From NCBI GenBank assembly GCA_037176705.1, contig CM073893.1, positions 19,840,074-19,904,073 of the forward strand: 64,000 nucleotides of DNA. The letters are read 5' to 3'. The translations under genes were made by a program, and so were the position numbers. This document shows positions 56,311-64,000 of this stretch, one piece after another. Within the stretch, counting starts at the first letter, position 1. The number at the start of each line of letters is the position of its first letter. The notes under the pieces were generated by a model. It ran no database searches. It worked only from the letters and a program-made list of their open reading frames with translations, and was not told where the DNA came from. The stretch is from Molossus alvarezi. Lineage: Eukaryota; Chordata; Mammalia; Chiroptera; Molossidae.

Positions 56311-57421
56311 CTCAGGTTAGCAATGATTAATATTACAGTTGAGTTAATACTCTATACATGTTTATATCATTCTTTTTTTCACTTACTGTATTATACACAT
56401 TTTCCCAGGTCATCAGAGAATTTTTATTAATGACATCTTTATGTCATGGCCACCTTTGTAAGAAAAAATGGAATTATTTTTTGATTCAAAGCCAAGGTTG
56501 CATATACCTTTTCTCCAGCAGAAGAAAAGCTGAATCAGCAGCTTCCAACAAAAAAAGAAAGGAAACGAGGGTTAGTTAAGAAGAACTATTCTGGAATAAA
56601 CAGCTGGATTTACAAGGGTGTGTATGAGAATGCTTTAATGCATGCGCTTAGAAAGTAAAGGATATAGAGTAATTGATGGCTATATTGGCAGATCAAAGCA
56701 TCTCAAGGGCATTGCAAGCTGTGTAGTTAAACTGTTCGCATCTTTCCTGCATTTAGTGTATGTATTTTGTGAGCATAATAATAATTTGTACTCACACAGG
56801 ACCTTTCATCTGGGGAGGAGCTCAAAGTACTTTGAAAATGTTAATAAGAAAAAGACCTGCTAATTAAGATTGCTTAAGAAGAAAAACTCTCCTTTCAACA
56901 TATTTACCTGATTGCTGGGAAGGTTCTGACTAACAGAGATTTGTTATCACAGGAGAATAATTTCATATGTGTTCTTTCTACAATGTACTATTGGATTTAG
57001 TGTGCTGATACGATGTCTTTCTCTGGACAGTCACACCAGCTGTAACAAGAATAATTCAATAGTCTGTGATGTACTTGATTTGGAGATCACATTTTTACCC
57101 AGAAAATCTTTGGATGGAGCAAAATATAGTAGTACCATGTTAGATTATTTGCAGCGAGTTCTCAGGTGACCAGATCCAGTTGTAGCCTAACCTCAGAAAA
57201 ACAGGCTTACAAAGACCAGCATTCCCAGACATTCCTGCAATTTATATTTGTTAAAGGAAATTCAGATGGCAAACATTGTAGAGCCCTTTATCCTTGAGCA
57301 TGGTGAGGAGTGGCTTCAGTGGTTCTACACACTTCCCATCTATTTCTCTACAGCAAACATGCTGAAGCAAATCTCTGATAGATGAAGTCAGTTCATGAAA
57401 CTTTCCCTAACCCCAGCTGTT
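56311..57421. other. Unique sequence
   Basis: I see no gene or recognisable repeat here. Confidence 0.25.
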
Positions 57422-57678
57422 AGAATTGGATCGCTCCTCCTGGGCCTGCAGACCAGAGAGTCCCGGGTTCGGTTACCGCTAGGGGCGTGTACCTCGGTTG
57501 TGGTTTATCCCCCGCCCGGTTGGGGTTGTGTGGGTAGCAGCTACTCGATGTGTCTCTCTCACATCGATGTTTCTCTCTCTCTCTTCCCCCTTTCTCCCTC
57601 TATCTCTATCTGAAGATAAATGCAAAAATGTCCTCAGGTGAGGATAAAAAAAAAAAAAAAAAGAATTGGATCGCTCCT
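57422..57678 (+). mobile_element. 5'-truncated Ves SINE with 17-bp TSD
   Basis: agaattggatcgctcct lies at 57422-57438 and 57662-57678. The A-box half of the head is absent; the B box, body, hairpin and A17 tail are present. Confidence 0.95.
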
Positions 57679-57699
57679 CTCTCTCTGTTCCCTGGGTAG

Positions 57700-57885
57700 G
57701 GGCTATATTATTTGTTTGAATATATATTATTTACCTAACTACTTAGTATTTAAGTCATGTTTTCCTTATGTCAGTTAGATGTTTATGGTTCTCCCTCACT
57801 AGAGAGTAAACTCCAAGAAGGCAGAAATCTATTTTATTTATCTTAATATCTTATATAAGGCGTAGCATAGCACTTAATCTTTAAC
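57700..57885 (-). mobile_element. L2 fragment
   Basis: actagagagtaaactccaag, aggcagaaatctatttta and gcgtagcatagcactta are a reversed L2 3' end. Confidence 0.5.
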
Positions 57886-57904
57886 ACAATATGCCCATTA
57901 CTGT

Positions 57905-58110
57905 TTCTTTTAATTATAAATTTTATGAGCATTTTTATAATAGAAAAAAATTGGAAAGAATAAATATGTCCATCAATAAGGCATGGGCTAACTAAAGTTG
58001 TGAAACATCCATACATGGGAACAACTCTGTGTCACTACTAAAATGAATTAAGTAGACTTGAAAATTCAATGATATGTGGAATAAATAACTCAGGTAGAAA
58101 AATACATATT
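57905..58110 (+). mobile_element. Old L1M ORF2 end fragment
   Basis: attggaaagaataaatatgtccatcaataag and catccatacatgggaac follow the L1 ORF2 C-terminal layout (motifs given in part). Confidence 0.5.
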
Positions 58111-58328
58111 TTAGGATCTCTTTTATTTTCCCAAGCAAAATCAAACCACATGGGTGATTGAAAGATGCATGGGATGGATAGAGCTCTAGGAAGACAGATC
58201 GATTATTCTTATTATTTTTTGTAATTCATGAAAATAGGAATCCCTGAAAAACATGAGCAAATTATCCATAGTGAGTATTTCTGGTGAGTGGAGTTGAGGG
58301 GAGTGGGTTGGCTGTGAGAAAGGTCCTT

Positions 58329-58583
58329 CATTTTTAAAAAAATCCTCACCCAAAGATATTTTTTCATTTATCTTCAGATGGGAGTGGGGGCGGGAGAGAG
58401 AGAAACATCGACATGAGAGGGACACATCAATTGGGTGCTTCCCAGACGACCCTGACCAGGACTGGGGATAAATCACAACCGAAGTACGTGCCCTTGACTG
58501 GAATCGAACCCCAGACTCATTGGTTCGCAGGCTGACGCTCTAACCACTGAGCAAGACCAGCTAGGACAAGTCCTTCACTTTTT
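58329..58583 (-). mobile_element. Ves SINE (first of a tandem pair)
   Basis: A reverse copy with hairpin tcctcacccaaaga. gtccttca on both sides is the likely duplication. Confidence 0.85.
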
Positions 58584-58845
58584 TTTTTTTTATCCTCACC
58601 CGAGGATATTTTTCCATTTTTTGTACAGATAGAGTGGGAGGGAGAGAGAGGAAGGAAGAGAGAGTGAGAAACATCGACGTGAAAGGGACACATCGAGTGG
58701 CTGCCACCCGCACGACCAACCAGGGCCGGGGACAAACTGCAACCGAAGTACATGCCCACAGGGAACCGAACCCGGGTCTCTCTGGACTGCAGGCAGACGC
58801 TCTAACCGCTGAGCCAAACCGGCCAGGGCAAGTCCTTCACTTTTT
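58568..58845 (-). mobile_element. Ves SINE with 16-bp TSD (second of a tandem pair)
   Basis: aagtccttcacttttt lies at 58568-58583 and 58830-58845. It reused the duplication of the first copy and is close to consensus. Confidence 0.9.
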
Positions 58846-59261
58846 ACTTTAACCTCTATATTGTTTGAAGTTTTAGCAATGAACAAGTATTATTTTCAAT
58901 TATTTTTTTTAAAAAAGGAAACTATTTTTTGACTTGAAGTTTGTATTTGTTTGAACTTGCCTTCAGTGAGGCCGATGACCTAATATCCCATATTTCTCAA
59001 CTTCTCAGCCTTTGTTCCTGGCAGCTTCTGGCAGAGAGCAAGCCAGAAGGAACAACGTCTTCCTTTTTCAAGAGTCAGCATTTGGCTGAATTCAAACTGG
59101 CTCCCTTGGGCATGTTCCTGGGGCACCATTCCAGGGCCTTGCTTTCTAAACTTGGTCTACTAATGGGCTGGGACACATTCCCTGGTGGACTTTGAAAGTT
59201 GTCAAATCTCTGTGGTAACTTTCCTAGGCTTTCTGGTCTTTTTTTTAAGATTTTTTTTTTT
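58846..59261. other. Unique sequence
   Basis: I see no gene here. Confidence 0.2.
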
Positions 59262-59338
59262 TTTTTACTTCTCACCCGAGGATATGTTTTTATTAAATTT
59301 AGAGAGAGAGGAAGGGAGAGGGAGAGAGAGAAACATTT
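59262..59338 (-). mobile_element. Ves 3'-end fragment (5'-truncated)
   Basis: Only the T-tract, a partial hairpin (ctcacccgaggata) and the purine-rich segment are present. Confidence 0.7.
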
Positions 59339-62300
59339 ATGGATCCAACCTTTTTCAGTTGTAAATCAGTTTAGATTAAAATTCAAACAGGAGGCATACT
59401 GACCCTGAAATCACTTCTTTTTCTTTAAGGCCAGAACTTCACTTGTCGGAACCTCCTGCCCTGTGAGGACAATTGGAAATAGCCACCTGGGCTACTTTCC
59501 TAAATGACCATTCTCTTGTTTTGACCAGCAGAAGGGGTGTGGCTGTTTGCTCCAGTTTGAGTAAGTTGGCTCGCTTGCTGCCAGCATGATTCTCTTAACT
59601 GAACACTCTCTAATATGAAAGGACAAGAGGGAATGTGTGAATATTATAAATTAATCCACTTTCCTGTGGTCTGGCCTGGCCCATTTTTAGTCAAGGCTGC
59701 TTTAGGGTTTGTGGTTACATAAACATGCCTACCATCCAAAAGAGAAAAGAATACCCTCTGGTGGTAAGATCATATACCTACACCGTGTGCCCTAAATTTC
59801 CACTCCTGGCCCGGCTGCCTCAGCCCACGGCCATCAGGGCTCAGCATTTTGTTAGTCACAGAAATCTGTGCTTCAAGAAGGCAGCTCTGTCTTACTCTTG
59901 AATGATGTACTGTGATACAGGCAGTAAAATTCTCATTTCCCAATCGTGCTTTTATTGTTCAGAATTACTGTTATACATTACTCAGATTAAAATCCTTAAC
60001 TTTGTTATCATTTTAGTACGGAGAAAAAAATCCCCATGATGATCCCAACTGTAGAGCTCAAAGTGCTTCTTGTGCATACCATTATTAATGTCATTATTGT
60101 TATGATTATTTAGGACCATTTTGTTTTTAAATGTGTGTTGTCTGTAGTACAAGAGATTTTTGTTGCTCAGAATGTATTACTACATTCTGCTGCGTGCTAC
60201 AATGTTCCGACGTATTCTCAGTCCTGATGCCAGACTTCTGGTGACTCTGTGTACTTGAGTTGTCACAGCTGGCTTGAGCTTGGGAGCATTATCAGAGAAG
60301 GTGGCTGGCACTGAAGCAGCAGGCCTGGCACGAGTGTTCGGTCTGGGCTGCAGTTCTCGTGGGTCCTGACATTTGCCTTCCTCAGACTCTGCCTTCGACT
60401 CTGCCTTTGGGAATAATACCATGAAGGCTACTGTTGCCTGTTCCAAATGTTCCTTTTCGTTTCTGTTCTGTGAGAACTCTGTGCAAAGCGTTTTCCCTTG
60501 GCTGTTTGTCCTCCCGGCTCTGAGATTGCTTCTGAAGTGAAGAGAGCTAATGAACCCAGCAATCCTCGGGACCGGCCCTTGTTACCTGCTCCTCCGCTGC
60601 TCCTTGGAGAGGCTGTGGCACCAGGATTTGAGATGAGAGGGGAGAAAGAGGGCTCAGTCCATTACATAAAACTTGTATTTGCTTCTCGCCAAAATGCTCA
60701 TGGGCTAGGTGAGGTGACTGAGGGGTTGCACAGGACACGGGACTGGCTGTGTTAAAACCGGCCAAGTCCCAGGTAAACCGGATGAGTTGGTCACCCCTGT
60801 GTGGGTTTGCGGATCACGTGAACCGTTCTTTGTTCCTCTCACTCTCCCGGGTTAATCATTCCTTTTACCCCATAGCTGTCCAAGTGCTGTCCCTATGCCA
60901 CTAATAAAATCTGTGCTGTTTGATAAGATTACACATGAAAGGTTTACTGCATTGCAAAAGTGTTAACCATGGAAAGCTTTTTATTCAAGTATAAAAATTA
61001 CTCAAACATGAACTCGAGGCAGGCATGCCTAGGCCACTTTACTGAAATGATTTGTTATTGTTTATAGGCCCTTAGTAAAGGCTGACTATTATGTGCAAAT
61101 TCTAGTGGTGGGGTGGGGAACTGAATGGATAAACAGAAATTACCAACTGCTGCGGGGGCGGGGCGGGGGGTGCAGGAAGCCAAAGCACAGCAGATTGCTG
61201 TGGGCTGCGACAAGTGGGAGAAACCCAGTACAGGACATGGGGCATGGAGAAGGCTGGAGAGGAGCCTGAGAAGAAAAGGTAAACTTGAAAGAGATTGCTA
61301 TACGCAGAGGAAACAGACCCAGGAGTGTCTGGATGGGAGCTGCACAGGCTAGATGCCCTGAAGCGGAGTTTGCCAAGGGGCAATCAGTTCGCAGAGGGGG
61401 TGTAGGACAATCCCCAAATTTCTGTATTGCTGCTTTTGCAATTTCCATAGGCACATTGAACACGCCTACACAACAGAGGGAGCACTTCTTTTCTGTGCCT
61501 GTCCCCCAGCTTTTGTAAGTTAGGCTTGGCCTCTCTAAAAAAGTACCTGATTGTCTCAGTAAATATGGGGGGGGGGGGGTGTGCACAAAGAACTGGAGCA
61601 TTGTCAAAACGTGTGCCTACTCCACCCTTCCTGCTATTGAGTCCGGGCAGGGTGGGGTGGCTGGCAGTGTGGGTGAGGAAGCTCTCCTTCCCCTCCCTGT
61701 AAACAAGCTTCGGCGCAGAGACTTGGAGCACCAGCCTCGGTGCCCCAGTTCTCAGCAAATGCAGTGGACAGTTCTGCCTAACATGAGACCATTAAATGAC
61801 TGCTGGCCTCCCCTATGCTTCACTACGTGACAGTGAGCCTTCAGTGACCTTATTACTTGGATGTAGCAAAATATCATAGCACAATTTTACGTAAATGACC
61901 TTTTCCTCACACAAATCCCATTGCTCTTTAATGAGAGGAACCTCTTTCAATCGGGCAAAGACAGTGTGAAGATGTGTTGTGTTTGTAAACGGAGGCAAAA
62001 GCAGAAAGTGCTGTCAGTGAGATTTGGGAGAAGGGTCAACACGGAGGTTCTGGTACCACTTCCACCAGCTTTCAACCTGGAGATATGTTCCCACGTGCAG
62101 ATGAAGCAAGTACTCCTAGGAAGATGACACCTTCCCTTACTTTCACACTCAGAGTCTGCATCCGTCTTTCCCCTTGGTGAAGAACAGACAGAGCCTTGAG
62201 TGTGTAAAGAGAAGAGTCTGCAGATATGAGAAAACATGCCAAAAGGAGGCTCAGCATCTTAAAACCAAAATTTTTATATCTAAATTTTTCCAAAATGTGT

Positions 62301-62882
62301 CATGGTTTTTACATGAAACAGCACTCTGAAGAACTCTCTTATTTTCCTTGTTTTAGATTTGCAGTTCCTCAACGCTGTGTGGTCTTCACCATCTACTGCC
62401 TTCCTTTGATCATTTGTTCAATTTCCTTCCCTTGCTCTCAAGCTGTTTGGGGAAACTATTTTAATCTATTCTATTTCTGCTCCCACATTTCTACTTGATT
62501 CCCACTGGTCATGTTTATTTATTAGCTCACAATGATTGCTTCCTTTCTCAGATCTAGTGAAGCATGCCCCAAGATAGGACCCTGTCCCTTCGAAAACATG
62601 ACTGCAAGGATAAATTGCGAGTTGATAACTGCAGCTACTAAAAATATTGTGACCACCTTTCTGCTTTGTTGTATTTTAAGACATAAGTTAGTAACTAATA
62701 TTTCTATGCTTTAAAAAATGGGAGGAATATTTCATTAGATAATGTGAATTAGGAACATTTTTCTTATAAAACAATAGCAACCTGGCTTTATACTTCTTTT
62801 GGTGTGTGCTGGTCCTTAATCATAGCTATAGCTGAGACTTCTGCACTCATTCTATTTGTCTCAGGCATCCTCTTATCCATAT
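59339..62882. other. Longest unique stretch, no gene recognised
   Basis: This 3.5-kb interval has no young repeat. It contains a minus-strand 88-codon frame (60180-60446) rich in Ala/Pro/Arg/Lys, and a GC-richer region at 61100-61800 with G-runs at about 61154-61170 and 61567-61581. Overlapping open frames on both strands in the latter are expected from composition. I cannot assign a function. Confidence 0.3.
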
Positions 62883-63195
62883 CTATTTGTAAATTTTATT
62901 TATTTATTTATTTGCTTATTTATTTAAATCCTCACCTGAGGACATTTTTTTGCATTTATCTTCAGATAGATCGGGAGGGAGAGACGGAGGGAGAGAGGAA
63001 GGGAGAAAGAGAGAGAAACATCTATGCGAGAGAGACACATTGACTAGTTGCCACCCACACAACCCCAACCGGGGCAGGGGACAAACTGCAACTGAGGTAC
63101 GTGCCCTTAGCGGGAACCAAACCCAGGACTCTTCGGTCTGCAGGCCAACGCTCTAACCGCTGAGCAAAACTGGCCAGGGCTGTTTGTAAATTTTT
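62883..63195 (-). mobile_element. Ves SINE with ~10-bp TSD
   Basis: A full-length copy. tgtaaatttt lies on both sides (about 62889 and 63184). Long (TTTA)n tail. Confidence 0.9.
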
Positions 63196-63579
63196 TAAAA
63201 AAGAATTTGCAATGGGTTTTACCCTTGCTGGTGTCAGTTAGATCACTATCATTTGAACGGAATGCTAACACATGGTGTTTTCTATTAGATTAAAAGTTTC
63301 CTTGGAGTGAGTCCATTTCTTTTTATCTTTTTTGATAGGCAATGGCTTTCAAAGTCCTAGCTTGAAAATCCTTATTGTTAATTAGGAATCTTATCTCTAC
63401 ATAATTTGAACAATCCAGAATATATGGGCATCTTCCAGGTCTACCAGACAGCCATCCTCTATCAAAGTGGCACATTTAAAAGTCTAGAGGAGAATTTAGG
63501 CAGCCATAGTGGATCAGACAGCTGAACCAAAAACCCTAAAGAAGCTACTAGGAGAATATTTTACCACTTCTGTCAATTT
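63196..63579. other. Unique sequence
   Basis: I see no gene or recognisable repeat here. Confidence 0.2.
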
Positions 63580-63855
63580 TGGTTATTTATTTATTTATTT
63601 ATAAAAATTAAAGTATAGTTAAAAACAGTGTTATATGAGTTTCAGGGGAACAACATAGTGATTTGACATTTATATACCTTACGAAGTGATCACCAAGTTA
63701 AGTCTAACCATCTGTCACACACAAAGTTATCACAATATTGTTGACTATATTCCCTTCACTGTACCTTACATCCCTGTGGTATTTATTTCATAACTGGAAG
63801 TTTGTACCTCTTAATCCATTTCACCCTTTTCCCATTCCCCTCTTCTGTCAATTTA
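63580..63855 (-). mobile_element. L1MA-type 3'UTR fragment
   Basis: gagtttcaggggaacaaca, gaagtgatcaccaagttaag and acaatattgttgactatatt are the reversed old L1 3'UTR series. Confidence 0.75.
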
Positions 63856-64000
63856 AATACCACTGTCAAGGCATACTGTTCTCTAAAAGTTCACTTAGTC
63901 CTGGTTTATGGCTGAAAGCACTTTGCATGTACCAGCCCATTAGCCCTGTGCATTCCTCTGAGTCAGGGAGCTGAGAAATGGAAATAACCCAGTTTTCAAA

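Noticed and set aside
60180..60446. 88-codon minus-strand ORF in unique sequence, possible gene or retrocopy
   Set aside because: No recognisable domain, no A tail or duplication, and composition is Ala/Pro/Arg-rich. A protein search would be decisive.
61102..61758. Several overlapping 75- to 155-codon ORFs, suggesting a gene
   Set aside because: They occupy different frames on both strands of a GC-rich stretch, which is expected by chance. No protein family is recognised.

Overview
The window looks like nuclear DNA of a microbat (Yangochiroptera). The main evidence is about thirty copies of the bat tRNA-derived Ves/VES SINE, a SPIN-type hAT element, a U6 snRNA pseudogene, and mammalian L1, L2, MIR, MER5 and MaLR relics. 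I see nothing bacterial or plasmid-like. The stretch is intronic or intergenic and repeat-dominated. The species cannot be fixed from sequence alone.

Layout. 1-1171 is the 5' end of a minus-strand L1 (called L1-B here), with an open ORF1 and a 5'UTR carrying a tandem repeat of about 131 bp. Directly upstream of it (1172-1307, minus) is a 136-nt exon-like segment with an IQ calmodulin-binding motif. It resembles, from memory, the IQ exon of IQCJ/IQCJ-SCHIP1. If so, the rest of the window would be the intron upstream of that exon. 1.4-8 kb is unique sequence with Ves, MIR, L2 and L1 fragments. 8.0-11.4 kb is a Ves followed by a decayed, 5'-truncated L1. 11.4-16.2 kb holds a U6 pseudogene, old L1 pieces and a 50-bp tandem duplication.

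16.2-26.1 kb is a nested locus. An old L1 with a 5' inversion, bounded by its own target-site duplication, was later invaded by a Ves, by an L1 3' fragment, and by a complete L1 (L1-A, 20134-26020). L1-A has intact ORF1 (293 aa) and ORF2 (1274 aa) with every catalytic residue I could check, a perfect 17-bp target-site duplication, and a double poly-A tail enclosing 17 nt of non-L1 sequence, a likely 3' transduction. ORF1p (RNA chaperone) and ORF2p (endonuclease/reverse transcriptase) would act together on their own RNA, and probably also mobilise the Ves SINEs.

26-38.5 kb is dominated by an ancient near-full-length L1 on the minus strand, hit by several Ves copies and by a 192-bp SPIN element, and then by another old L1. 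38.5-64 kb is mostly unique sequence with scattered Ves, L2, MIR, MER5, one solo MaLR LTR and a tailless Ves head at 54312-54359. Apart from the two L1-A ORFs and the IQ exon candidate, I found no convincing protein-coding gene.
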